Shown: positions 10,302-22,639 of the stretch, piece after piece
Numbering within the stretch: the stretch's first letter is position 1
Layout of the letters: each line of letters starts with the position of its first letter
DNA from: Rhizophagus clarus
Taxonomy: Eukaryota; Glomeromycota; Glomeromycetes; Glomerales; Glomeraceae
Length of the DNA: 64,000 bases
NCBI GenBank assembly: GCA_015698045.1
Contig: BLAL01000054.1
Location: 806,001-870,000 of the forward strand
Reading direction: 5' to 3'
Translations under genes and position numbers: made by a program
The notes under the pieces: generated by a model
Told to the model about the DNA's origin: nothing
Database searches by the model: none
What the model saw: the letters and a program-made list of their open reading frames with translations, nothing else

Positions 10302-12730
10302 TTATGAAATTACACAACCACCACCATCCTTTTCATCAATTCTGCGCCTCAAACTCTCATGTTCCATCCGCATATGTTCTAACGTTGCAGCGTGCTGTCT
10401 TCTATTTTCTTCAATTTGTGAAGCAAGTTGACTCTTGAAAAATTCATTTTGGCTTTCCAGAGCTTTCTCTTTCTCTTGTCGTAATTGTTCTTTTAGTTCT
10501 TCATGTTTTCTACGACCTGTTTCTTCAGCTTCTCTCTGCATCTGTTCAAATTTGGCCTGTTGCTCGGTAAATATTTTCACTTTATCTTCTTCATTTATTC
10601 TTTGTTGTTCACGCATTTCGTTGTGCAATAGTTCAAGTTTCTGATTATATTTTTCAGCCGCAAGTTCTCGTTCTTCAATTAAACGTTGTTTCATCTCTTC
10701 ATGTGATTTATGCTGCTGGTCTATATTTGATTGCAATTCTGCCATTTTCTCTTTGAAATTTCTTTCATTTTCCTCGCGCTCATATTTTTGTGCTTCCATT
10801 TCCCTACGGAACTCTTCTTCACGTGCCAATGCTTCTAACTGTAATCTTTCAGCTTCTTCTTTGGCTCGTAATGCTTTCCCTAATTCTGCATTCATTCTTC
10901 CCAATTGCGTCATGTGATCAATTGCAATAGGGTATTGGTTTTGCATATATGATGCAATGACTTTAGCAGCCTCGGGGGACCTCATCATTGATTTCTCGTA
11001 AGCTAATTCAAAGTTTTTGAGTGCATCCTGAAATTCTTCAGTGCTCTGTTTAAGTTAAAAAACAATTATTGAATCCTGTTAATATTTACTAAATTAAAAA
11101 AAAACACTAAAAATATTATCATACCTCAAATAACGTCTCTTGAGTTAAACCAACTTTCACGAATTTTTCCCAAAATTCTTTCGCAATATTTTCATTATAA
11201 GCTGTTAACTCATCAGAATTTCTTTTCACAAATTCTTCTTTATATTTGAATATTCTTTCGTTTAGTTGCTCGACATAACCTTCAATTTGAGTTGGACTCC
11301 CGATTATTTTTTCATAAAATAAATTATTGGTCTCTGAAATACAATCTTTATGTATTTCATCGAATTCATCCCATAAAATTGGTAATTTTCCTTCTTCGCC
11401 TAACGAACGGTCCATTAGTTCTTGATATATTCCTGTGGCTTCTTTAATTGCTTCTTGTGCGACAAATTGTATAATTGATTCATACTCAGAAGGAATTGAA
11501 AGTAATGTTGATGTTTCTGATTTGTTCATACGTTCAACGAGATCGTTGAGAAATTTCACAAAAGCTGATCCTTTCATTGTGGATGAACCAATGTACTTAA
11601 GAGGAAGCTGAGAGTAAATTGATTTTACGGCTTTCTCTACTTCTTCAACAAATTCTTCATCAAGGTCATCAGTGACAGCCTCTTCCATATGTTGTAACAT
11701 TTTTCTTTTACATCCCGGGTGCTATATGAAATAAAGTATACAAGTGTTAAATATAATAAGTAGGTTGATAATTTAGATGGTAATAACCTACAGGCAACCT
11801 AAAATTTATGAAATAAATAATAAATAAATTAGAACAACTCTATAATAGCTTCATATTAAAAATGAAATTATATTTGTATTTACCCGTAAACATCAAAATC
11901 ATAAAAGAATTTCTTAATCCCGTCAGCCGCTACGATAATTTTTTGTTATTATTGATCAGTTTATAACATTGACAATAAAATTCCTCTATTTGTAACTCAC
12001 CCTCGGGATTGACATTATTCAATTTTTCCATGAAATAATCTTTAAAGCTCTCAGGACTTTCTAAAGTAAAATCTCGTAATAAAATAACTAATCTTGGTAA
12101 AAAGTCTCCATTTTCTGGCTCCTGGATGAATTTACTTAAATCGGTCATTAAGTACAATTTTCCTATATCATCTCTACCAACAATTCCATTTATATTATAA
12201 ATAAAAGTAGAAGAAAGGGCTAAACATAAAATAAATAGCTTTGTCGCCCAATTTTGGTCCTGTTTTGGGTCATCAATTCCCTCGCTGTCCAAGACAATAA
12301 CTCTTTTCTGAACTAATTGGCCATTAGATTGTTTACTTTCTAATTTGAATGGAGGAGACCACATGTATATTCCACGTGTACATCCTTCTACTTTGGCTCC
12401 CAGGTCAAAACCGTCATGTCGTCCATGTAATACATTCGCGAACCAAGATTTGCCGCGACGATAAGAACCAACTATTGAAAGTAAATGGCATCATGTGAAC
12501 ATTAGACAATGGAGGCTCAGCAAATATATTTATTATCTCCTAATATGTTGCTTACCAACTGAAATAATTGCAAGAGGCTCACGAATGTTTTTAAGAACGT
12601 TTAATGCATCTGGATTAAGAATAATTTTACCGAATCCATCTCCCGAATTATCTTCAGTATATTGCAATAGTTGAACTGGGGCACCTTCACGAAATTCTAT
12701 TTCTCTACCAAACCTATTGCCTGTAAACAT
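10302..12730 (-). CDS. Guanylate-binding-protein-like large GTPase, copy 2, with CaaX-type C-terminus (one frame indel)
   Basis: Same five-exon plan as copy 1: 12730-12556, 12471-11884, 11798-11792 (7 nt), 11721-11125, 11045-10302; introns 84, 85, 70 and 79 nt, all GT-AG. GTPase motifs are kept: GSYRRGKS, GCTRGIYMW, LDSEGIDD, SSTFIYN, LLRDF, then LPHPG across the microexon. The coiled-coil tail ends GGGCVIS followed by a stop; CVIS is a CaaX box, as in several vertebrate GBPs (human GBP1 ends CTIS), which predicts farnesylation and membrane anchoring. Exon 2 is one base short at the A6 run near 11942, giving a local stop at 11930. Total would be about 703 residues. The first exon may instead begin at an acceptor (tttacag at about 12722), in which case an upstream exon with the true start is missed; copy 1 has 15-20 more N-terminal residues. 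Confidence 0.8.
11792..11798 (-). other. 7-nt microexon of GBP copy 2
   Basis: Minus-strand GTTGCCT between AG (11799-11800) and GTAGGT (11786-11791). With its neighbours it encodes the Gly-Leu-Pro of the LPHPG motif, exactly as in copy 1. Confidence 0.85.
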
Positions 12731-13408
12731 AATTTAACTAACCAAAATATAAATTTAAAAATGTAGTATAGTTTATCTATCGAACTAAATTGTTACAAAA
12801 AAGAAAATTTTTTTTTTTTAAAAAAAAAATTCCTGGCATTTATTCAAACTCCGAGATACCGAGATAACAACTGAGCTTAGCCTGCTTTGTACTTACTTAC
12901 GCCAAACAAAAGCAATGCAATTCTAATACAATATTTGGCATTTTCATGCATTTTCACATTGTGCTACAAATTGTTTTCCCATTTTAAAGGATTCTCAAAT
13001 TTCTTTTCTTTTTTTTTTTTTTCTTTCTTTCCTCTTTTCTTTATAAAATTCAATTAATAATTTTACGGGGTTCAGATTCCGAAAATTTCAAGCGACCATT
13101 TACAATCTTTTTTGGATATATGCTGTGATAGTTGTATTACCCACACTTACTGTATTAATTTCTTTTGTTTCCGTATTTGGAATTTACAACATTCATGTTT
13201 TTTAACGTATAATAGAAATATTGTCTTGATTATGCGACAATAATCCTATTGATTACCAAAGTTTATCTGAACCAATAAATTTAGGGCTATCACATTAGTG
13301 CCAAATAACTCATTTATCCGGTATTATAACTTGATTTTCTATTGCCAATCAACACCGAAAAAGGGATTTTCATTATAATCAATCACAGAATTGTAATTTT
13401 CTCTAAAA
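12731..13408. promoter_or_regulatory. Divergent intergenic region between GBP copy 2 and the membrane-protein gene
   Basis: About 680 AT-rich bases with a T/C-rich run (13000-13035). Both neighbouring genes are transcribed outward. No conserved motif that I can name; no ORF. Confidence 0.35.
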
Positions 13409-15087
13409 ATGTTGATTAAAGAGGAGGAGAAAAATATTTCTAATTTACAAGACCCTCAAAATAATAACAAAGGAGATGCTTCGCCTACATCCGCAGAACC
13501 ACTTTCCTTTCTAAGAAATGAAGATAATGAAAATGAAGATAAATCTCATACAAAAAATTCCGGTCTAATTCGTCAAAATATTTCTCACGATACTCGAAAT
13601 AAATTCAAACGTCCACCAATAAAGGCTAAAACCATTTCATTTCCTATTAAAGGAGAAAAAGCAGGTAAAAATATTTGGTCAGACCTCTCTATATATTAGG
13701 ACTCGACGATAATATTTTATTTTCCCACTATATGAGAAAATATAAATATCAGTATAACTTTGATATACATTTATTAAGGAATACTTGCTTTTTGTTATAT
13801 AATAGAATCAACACTTCGGCTTCGAACTGGAGAAAAAAAGGATGGGAAGCACGAACCTAAAAAAAATGACAATGACTTTTATACGAAAAAAATCCATTGG
13901 AGTTGGGTTTTTTTAGTATCAATTGTTTGTATTGTTTTAATTTACATGATGTTTCGCTTAGTAAGTAAATTTTCTTTTAAAAAATATTTTTAATTTATTG
14001 AAAATGTCTTTCACTAACGTTATAATTTCATAATTAGAATGAAATTTATGTTGATGATAAGAGAGTTGTCATTAAGGTTGGTTTATAAAAATGTACTTTA
14101 ATCAATTTTTTTGAAACGTATTTTAGTATATTCTCGATACAGTTCCAACCTTTCGAAGATTTTGCGAATTCGACAACAAAATTAGTTGAAGACATTGTTC
14201 AAATAGATTTACCATGTAAAAATTTTTAACTTAGACAATAATCAAGAGTCTGTTATATTTTACAGAGATATTCACTTTCTTTTAATTCTATTTTAGCGTC
14301 AGGTTCTATAATGGATGGAACCGTATCATGTCGTAGATTTGCAAGTATAGTCGAAGATAGTCCAGCTTTCAAGGAAACAGGTTCATCCATTGCGAAACTA
14401 CTACGAGTGTTTTCTGACAAAATAATGGATGCAGGAGTTGCATTGGAAGACATGTATCATAATGGTGACGTGTTATTTTGGGCACTTAATAACGAAATAT
14501 CTGAGATGATGTCAAAGTTTAATTCATTTAATAGATGGTTTGAGAATGAAGATGAAACATTTTTCAGAAATCATGTACATAGGTTGGTTAAAAGCATCGA
14601 GGAATTTAGGGGAAAGGTTACTCATGCAAGAAAAGCCATTATTGATGCCGAATCTTATAGAGGCTCTGCCGAAAAAAAGGTACGACAAGATATTACTGAA
14701 GCTACTAAATTTATTCATCATAGTCCTGATGGCGTACGTGAGTATATTCTTAAGTGGGAGAAGGAAAAATATATTCTGGAAAAAATTAGTGATAATAAAG
14801 CTATTGATGTGTTGAATGCAATGGACGAATTGAAGCACGCAGAAAACATATTAATAACTATAGAAAAAAGTCATGTAGCTCTGGATTTAATCAATAAGAT
14901 TTTATTGGTTTATAAGAATAAACTTTTTGATTTTGAAGCTCAATTAGGTAAAATAAAGAAAAGTAAAGTAACAAAACAAGACCTGAATAAATTAGAGAAA
15001 TTGATTGATATTTTGAAGTCTAGTCAACAAAAATTCATTGGCAAAGATACTTTATATAATAAAGAAAAAGCAAGGACCTACGTATAA
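13409..15087 (+). CDS. Single-pass membrane protein with long helical domain, unknown function
   Basis: Five exons, 13409-13664, 13806-13960, 14038-14076, 14143-14215, 14297-15087, with GT-AG introns of 141, 77, 66 and 81 nt; total 1314 nt, a clean 437-residue frame. Residues 1-115 are hydrophilic, rich in Asn/Glu/Lys. A membrane segment follows at about 117-137 (WSWVFLVSIVCIVLIY), with Lys and His just before it. The remaining 300 residues lack signal or second membrane segment and look alpha-helical (many Glu/Lys/Leu, IDAES, KWEKEKYILEK), probably coiled coil. I do not recognise a domain. Residues 175-190 around MDGTVSCRR begin the large last exon. Start chosen as the first ATG of the open first exon; 5' untranslated region not defined. 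It has no stops or frame breaks, unlike most neighbours, so it is probably a working host gene. Confidence 0.75.
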
Positions 15088-17558
15088 TTAGTTAATCAAA
15101 GATTAAACATATTTATAATTGAAATAAATTTATTAAATATATTCCTCTCCGAATTTTACGTTATTTACTCATTATTTATTTGTCTACTTTTCTTCAAAAA
15201 AATCTATTATTATTCGATTTGTAGAAAATTTAGTTAGAATAGAGAAAATATACAATAATAATTCATTGATATTTATGAGAGTAATATTAGAAACGGGAAT
15301 GCTCGGAACTGTATAACTGATTCGTGTTTTTGAACCGATGGTTCAAACCGACTCCGACCTTCTCATTGATTTGGTCAGAACTGTTCAGCCGAACAGGATC
15401 GCTGATCAGGACGGATCCCGTTCCTAAATGCCAAAATTCAAAATTCCAGATCTATTTTAACGAAATGGTATCATAACTCGAATAACTGCACACGAGACAC
15501 AAATTTGTGTATCATTGTTTAATGAATCTGAGCATGAATTGACCATGCCTGAATGCATAAGCGACATGGTTAGTTCATTGATCTCCATTCAATTCATTAT
15601 TTCCATTAAAAAAAAAAAATTATTAGTTTTAACAATGTGATTACGCAGTCAATTTATATATTAATATAGGTGTCAGAATGTTGATAGGTCAGCAAATATT
15701 TTTAAAATGCGAGAAGCAAGTGAAGCACTTTTAAGTATATGAATAGTTACAATTACAGTGAAAAGATATTTTTTGGAACAGATTATTACATGCTGCTATA
15801 TTATTAGCTTAATGTAATTGTAACTTCTATTATCACAATTAACTTTATAATTAATCTAATTTTGTTGAATATATTGACCCTTTTAAATCAAATGCCAATA
15901 CTTGCAGTATTATTATTTCTCTTTTTAATTCATCTTTATTAATTGTATATATAAAACCCTAAAATTACTAATAACAATCCAAATAATATATAGGGTATTT
16001 ATATTGATAATAACAATAAATACATGATCAATTAGACATAAAAAGCTTATTATTTATTTGATCAGATTTAACCATATTTTAAATAGATTAATTAGTATTT
16101 TTTTAATTATTATATTTGCAAAATAATATATTGAAATTATAATATATTATTATGTTATAATTTTATTTTACTTTATTCTAAAATTTTTTAATATATTTAT
16201 AATTATAAATTTGAAATTTATTTTGTTATTCTACTAAAATAATATTTTAATTCAAATAAGAATAGAAGTTTAACAACATAAAAAAAAAATCAGAGATAAA
16301 TTAATAAAAAATTTGCAAATTTCTTATTTAAAAAATAAATTATTGGTAAAAAATAAATATTAGATTTTTTACTTACTAATAAATAATCAATTAGTATAAT
16401 AAGTTTATAAAAATAAATTTTAATTTATTTATTATAATTTTTTTTATTATATATTTAACCAACTTTTTTTTTTTACTATATAACAATTTTTATATTTAAA
16501 TTTAATAAGCTAATAATATTAAAAATATTTATCATTTCTTTTTATAATTTTTTTTTTTTAGAAATTTATTTCTTATAATTATATATTTTAGCTGGAAGTT
16601 TTAATAAAATTTTTTTACAGAATTATTGCTTAATTTTAAAAAAACTTTTTTTAACTAAAATAGTTAATACTAAAAATAATATAATTTAAATAATTTTATA
16701 TTAGTATTATTAACATAAAAAAGAATTTTTAATTTTATCAAATTAGTATAATTATAAAATAAAATCAGTAAAAAAAAAAAATAAGAAAATAATTTATAAT
16801 AAGTATTAAAAAAAAAAAAATCAAAAGAAATAAAATTGTATTTTCTAAAAATCTTTTGTAAAAAAAAAATTCAAAAAGCTGTAAAGATATATAAATTATT
16901 TGAATAAATAGATATAAAAATATTAAATATATTATAATATATTTTATAAATTTATTTTTAAATTAATTACTGTAATAGCAAATTAAAAAATTATAAATAA
17001 TTTTTTGAAATAATAGTAATAAATATAGTAATAATTTTATCCAATAGATTAATATTCTGTTTATTATATAATAAAGATTATAAAAAAAAACAAATAATAT
17101 AAAAAATAAATAAATTACTTCAAATACTAAAATGCTTTTTAGCATAATATTCTAATAGTAAATATAAAAACAAAATTTCATCATGACAACTAATTACTTG
17201 AAATGCATAGTAAATACATTATTAGTATAATATACTTTTTAAAATAACTATACTATATGTATTACATTATTTTTAGTATATTATAATCAAAAAAATACTT
17301 AATAAATATTTATTTATTATTATTTAATAGTTTTAAATTTGATTATTATATTTTTTAGTTTGTAAAGAACCAAATTAATAATAATATCTTAAAAATAAAT
17401 CCTATTGAAAAAGCTTTATTTACTATTTTAAAAATATAATCAACTTTTAATAATATTAAATATATTTTCCTTTATTGGATCATATTGATTCTATTCTTAT
17501 TAATTTAGGCTTTTGTTGTTTTTTTTTTTTATTTAATCATATAATTCTATTTTCTTAA
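15088..17558. other. AT-rich intergenic region with a GC-richer island
   Basis: Between 15290 and 15430 lies a GC-richer patch with two small palindromes: TTGAACCgatGGTTCAA (15330-15346) and CTGTTCagccGAACAG (15381-15396). From 15900 to 17558 the sequence is over 80 percent A+T with homopolymer runs and no credible ORF. Confidence 0.55.
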
Positions 17559-20500
17559 TTATCTTAAAATATTATTTAAATTTAACTTTTTTTTCTTTTT
17601 GCCTCTTAAAGTTGAAATGATCTTATTTTGGATCATTACATCTTCAATACTAGATCCAAGTCGCATCCTTGCTTGTGATATCATAGGTTTGTGATCTTCA
17701 TTCAAAATACTTTCAGATACAAAAGTATTTGGTATTAGTCGGATGATGAACCCAACGGGTAAAGAAAGAAATCCAATTAATATAGTAATTAACCATTGAT
17801 ACCATCTTAAACTAACTGTACCAAATACTCTATTACTATATTCAACAATAAAAAATTGACCAATGATTAAAAGTATTTGAATCATAGTAAAAATATAATT
17901 ATTAAATATATTTTCAAAAACATTTAAATTGTCATCAGTATTCCGACAATTGATTATATTAAATATTTGTAAAAATGCATAAGTATTAAAAACCAATGTA
18001 TTTAATACTTCTATATCTTCTTTAGAATTTGAAAGATTGAATATGACAGGTCCCATAGTTAATATAAAAAAAATAATAGTAATCTGGAAAATTGCTTGCC
18101 CAAAAATCATTTTCCACATTCTAAAATTAATAAGTCTTTTGTTTTTTGATATCGGATTTCTATTAAGAAGTTCATTTGTTGGTAATTCAGTTGATAATGC
18201 CAAAGCTGATAGAGAGCCCATAATAAATTTAATACAAAGTAGTTGCACAGCGGTTAAAAATGACTTATTCATAATTGCTGTGATAAAGGATAATATAATA
18301 GCCGTAATATCGATAGTAAATTGAAATTGTAAGAATTTACGAACATTTGCTTTAACAGCTCTACCCCATTTTATAGCTTTAACAATAGAGTTGAAATCAT
18401 CATCCATTAAAATAATTGAAGAAGCTTCTTTAGCTATTTCAGTACCAGTTATACCCATACTAAAACCAATATCAGCCGATTTCAGTGCAGGACCATCGTT
18501 AGTACCATCTCCAGTAACCGCAACCATTTCACCATTTTCCTTCAACCATTTTACAATACGATCTTTGTCAGCTGGAGAAGAACGGGCAAGTACTTGCAAT
18601 CTTGGCACAATAACTTTTAGTTCATCATCAGATTTTTTACGAAATTCTGGTCCTTTCATGGATAATCCGCTTCTTGTAAGAATACCAGTATCGCGAGCAA
18701 TAGCGTTTGCTGTTGTTTGGTTATCACCCGTAATCATTTTTACAATAACACCCGCTTTTTTTAATGTCTCGATAGATTCTTTTACACCAGGTCGTAATAA
18801 TTCTTGAATGCCAACAAGACCTAAATAAACTAAATTGTTGAGTGGTGGGCCATCACTTAATTGTTCAAATTCACTAGTAGTTAAATCACGATAGGCAAAA
18901 CAAATTGTACGTAAAGCTTTATCAGCAATGCTTAATACGTTCCAACTAATTGTTTGTTTAACACTACCGTCTAATTTTTGAACTTTGCCTTCAACATCAA
19001 CATAATGAGTACAAGCTTCCAAAACCATTTCATGAGCTCCTTTCACATGAACACGATAATCCTTAGTAGCAGGCTCTTTTTCATGACAAGGACCATTACA
19101 TGATAATTTAATAATGGTAGTCATAGTTTTTCTTTCAGATGTAAATGGATAAACCTTGACAGGTTCGGTTGAAGTTCTAATTTCTTTATGATCAACACCA
19201 AACGATGTGATAAAATCAAGTAAGGCACACTCAGTTTTGTTACCAACAAAATTAATATTCCCATTTTCATCCTTATTCTCAAAAGCGGAAGAATTATTAA
19301 TTATTCCCTGAACAAGAACATCATAGGTTGAAGTAGCAACTTTACATTTCCAATCATTAATTTGACTTTTGTTCTCGAATTTCTTTTGACCAATAATTCC
19401 TTCAATGACGAACATTTTGTTTTGAGTCAAGGTACCAGTTTTATCTGAGCATAGAACGGTAATATCACCTAATGTTTTACTTTAAATCAATTTATATATT
19501 AATATCCAACCTTAAAATACAGCAATATATAAAATATAAAAATCTTGATATAAACTTACCAAGCAGATAAAACTCTAACCAAGAAGTTGTCTTTTAACAT
19601 TTGGGCCGAAGCATAAGCAAAAGTAAGCGTAGAAGTAGCATCATCCAATTGAGTAACTCTTTCATCTAGTGCTTCAAATAACATTTCTGGAAGAGAAATT
19701 ACATTGACAATCGCCTAAAAATAAATTAATGTAAGAGTTACAAGAATTTCAAGAATTATATAAAATTAATTGAATTTTTACCATTACAAGACCATAAAAT
19801 GAAGCAAAAGCACCACATAGTTGAGTAATTATTTTACATAGTGCTTCCAATATCATTTCTTTGTTTATATCTAGTATATTTAATAACATTTCTGAAATAG
19901 ATATTACTTTGGTTCCACTATCATTACCACAAATCGCCTAAAACAAAAGATATATAAGTTACAAGAATTTTAAGAGTTATAAAATAAATTAATTGAATTA
20001 TTTACCATCATAGTTTTACCAAAGAATGAATAGGTTCCTAAATGAAGGAAAATGTTATTTTTTATTTAAATAATTATAATAAATGTGATATGCTTAATAT
20101 ATAATATTTACCTACAGCGATAACGACACACGTGCCTGTGCCATCAAAAACTTCGGTACCACTTAAAATAAATGGATCCATTCCGTCTTTTACATGGCCT
20201 TTCTTAATGAGATCACTTTCACCCGTTGCATGTGATTCATCACAAGTAAGATTGTGACCGTTTAAAAGTATACAATCAACAGGTACAATATTACCGGGCT
20301 CGAGAAACTATTAAAGAAAAATGTGTATCAATAATAGAAATCTTTAAGAATTAATTTTACTCGTGAAACAAATTTCTTACCAGGATATCACCAACGATAA
20401 TTTCACTGCCATTGACTTGTTGTTTTTTTCCAGAGCGAAGAATACTGAATGTACCTTCTTCACGCTTGTTAAGTTTTCTGAATACTTTTTCCTTTTGATA

Positions 20501-21332
20501 ATCATTAATAGCGTGAGTTAACACAACCACAGCAACGGCGGTAATAGTTGCAGTACCTATTTATTAAATTTATTGATATAGTTGATTGTATAATTAGATT
20601 ACTATTTTCTTTATTAAAATTTGATATTTTTAATAAATTAAATTACCTTCAACCCACCCAACATCTTCATCGATATCAATAACAAGAGACATAAGAGCAG
20701 TAATACTTAGCGTGACTATTAGATATTGGAAAAATAATAATAACGGGTATTATTATACAATTATTATCACTTAATTTAGATATTTAACGCAGATCATATT
20801 TAGTATTATAAGAATTTCATTCTTTTTCAGAAATTACGTATTAATTTAAATAATTTAAAGTCCAAAATACAGCTGAGTATATAGTGAGTTTCACTCACTT
20901 TTATCAATTATAAATTTACTCAATAACTTTAATAACTTTAATAACTTTATATTAACTGAAACATACTCAAAGTCTGGTCAAGACATAATTTCCAAATCAA
21001 TGTAAACAGGGATCTTTGTGCAACTTCCGGTATTATCTGTAATTTAAATTATTTTTTAACAATATATTTAAAAAAGACGGATTTTTTTTATAACCTGATA
21101 AACTTACATTTTTGCCAAAAACTTTTTGTCTTTCCTGAAAAGACGTATCCGATCCTTCATCAGAACTAATACCAATAGTAGGGTCAACTCTTAAGCCTTC
21201 AAGAATTTTCTCTGTACCACCATATTTCATAAGCAATTCTGGATTTTTAGGGTCTAATAGTTCACTAAGTTCTTCGGGTTTAAATTTAAAAGAAAGAAGA
21301 GGCTCCCGTTCTTGAGAGTTTTCAGCAGGCAT
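17559..21332 (-). CDS. P-type ATPase, PMCA-like (type IIB) class, with altered ion-binding residues
   Basis: Nine exons on the minus strand: 21332-21108, 21036-20967, 20715-20647, 20556-20381, 20307-20112, 20037-20006, 19937-19782, 19714-19560, 19479-17559; all GT-AG, introns 67-90 nt except one of 251. They total 3000 nt, an unbroken 999-residue protein. Motifs: TGES at 208-211 (actuator), phosphorylation site SDKTGTLT at 371-378, KGAHE near 506, TGDN at 610-613, TGDGTND at 682-688. Membrane pairs M1/M2 near 85-125 and M5-M10 after 740. Closest to fungal vacuolar Ca pumps (Pmc1-like) by layout. Odd points: the M4 region reads SLPEMLFEALDER (P317, E318) instead of a PEGLP helix; M5 has D750 where Asn is usual; M6 has K777 and G781 where Ca pumps carry Asn and Asp; the hinge DPLR-type motif is ELLR. 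Exons 7 and 8 share sequence. Transport specificity is therefore uncertain. Start at the Met of MPAENSQ; a Met 16 codons upstream is also in frame. Confidence 0.88.
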
Positions 21333-22336
21333 TTTCTGATTATAATAATAAGATAAAATGCATAATATGTTTAATGTCACAATATGATTAATGTTAATTT
21401 TTATCTTGCCAGTTACAAAAGGAAAAAAAAAATAACTTTACATTATTTTTAAATAATAATGTTAATTAAAAAGAAGTTGACGGAAGGATTAACAATAAAT
21501 GAACCGATAATTTATTATTAAATTAATGCACTGTTACGTAAACTGATATATATATATATATTAATTTATATATACCTTACAATTGTTCACCTTTCAAAAA
21601 AAAAGCATTGAGATCGGCTACCTTGCATGAAATGTCTTGGCGATTTTTATCAAATGCCATTTACAATCAAGACGTAAAAGTCCAAAGCAGGTTGAGGCGT
21701 ATTTCTATTACGGCAACTATTAAGTTCATGTATTTTAATTTTTTTTATTTATGAAATTTAAAATAATATTTAAGCTATGAGTCAGCCTTCCGGAAAAACT
21801 GAAACTCTAATAATATTATTACGATGAGACATTATTTTTTGAAATGATGATAGGCGAATCATGTACAACTGACTACTCTTAAAAGAAATAGTTAATAGAT
21901 CTTCTATTGATAAATATTTATAATTTTTATCAATATCTGATATTATTTTCTTTTTCTTTATCGTGCGTATGTAAAAACTGTCACAGTGGATTTTTTTTTT
22001 TTTTTGTTATAAACAGTTTTTTTTACTTACGATTACATATACTTCCTATATCTTCATAATTATTTTCACGAATCGAATTTTTGTTTCAAATGATGCGATC
22101 GTATCAAATTTGGTAACATAGAGAACTTGCCCAAACAAATTTTAAATTTTGATCAAACACTAAATTTAAATACAATGCTGCTAAGAATCAGAAAATATCA
22201 CAGTCAAAGTTCGCATAATATAAATCTCAGGATGCTCAGGGTACTAGTTACGACATATGACTTAACTAATTACGACATATGACTTAATTAGTTACGTCAC
22301 AGTTACATCAATAACATTAAAAACGCAATTTATATT
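21333..22336. promoter_or_regulatory. Upstream region of the ATPase gene
   Basis: AT-rich, with a (TA)n run at about 21547-21560 and a doubled 22-bp word around 'acgacatatgacttaa' (22246-22290). The ATPase promoter must lie in the first few hundred bases; no clear TATA or CCAAT arrangement is singled out. No ORF. Confidence 0.35.
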
Positions 22337-22337
22337 A

Positions 22338-22431
22338 ACTTGACCCTCCTGAGGGCATCATCTTGACCCGCATAATATATTTTACAGTAGGGGGGGGGGG
22401 AGTCAAGTTGCTACCCCTAGGAGGGTCAAGT
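22338..22431. repeat. Small foldback element with 13-bp perfect terminal inverted repeats and a G11 run
   Basis: ACTTGACCCTCCT at 22338-22350 is the exact inverse of AGGAGGGTCAAGT at 22419-22431. Between them lie a second partial copy (CTTGACCCGC) and eleven consecutive G (22390-22400). About 94 bases in all; GC-rich in AT-rich surroundings. No clear target duplication. Confidence 0.6.
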
Positions 22432-22639
22432 CCGATACTTTTGCATTAAAAACAAAGGTTATTAATAAATTTAGTATAAATAAATATAAAAAAATTAAGA
22501 TAATAAATTTATTTAAAAAGTCTTGCATATCACGTGATTTGTAATTTTTGAGAAAAAAAAAATTTTTATAATTTTATTTATTAAACACAATGTCAAACGC
22601 AATGTCAAATGCAATGTCAAACAATATTTAAAGTAATTA

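Noticed and set aside
8420-11950. Programmed ribosomal frameshift in the GBP genes
   Set aside because: The two copies need shifts in opposite directions (+1 and -1) and no canonical slippery heptamer is in frame.
14253-14838. Minus-strand frames over the membrane-protein gene
   Set aside because: Antisense shadows; the plus-strand exon model is continuous with proper splice sites.
18037-18807. Plus-strand open frames over the ATPase gene
   Set aside because: They are shadows of the strongly coding minus strand.
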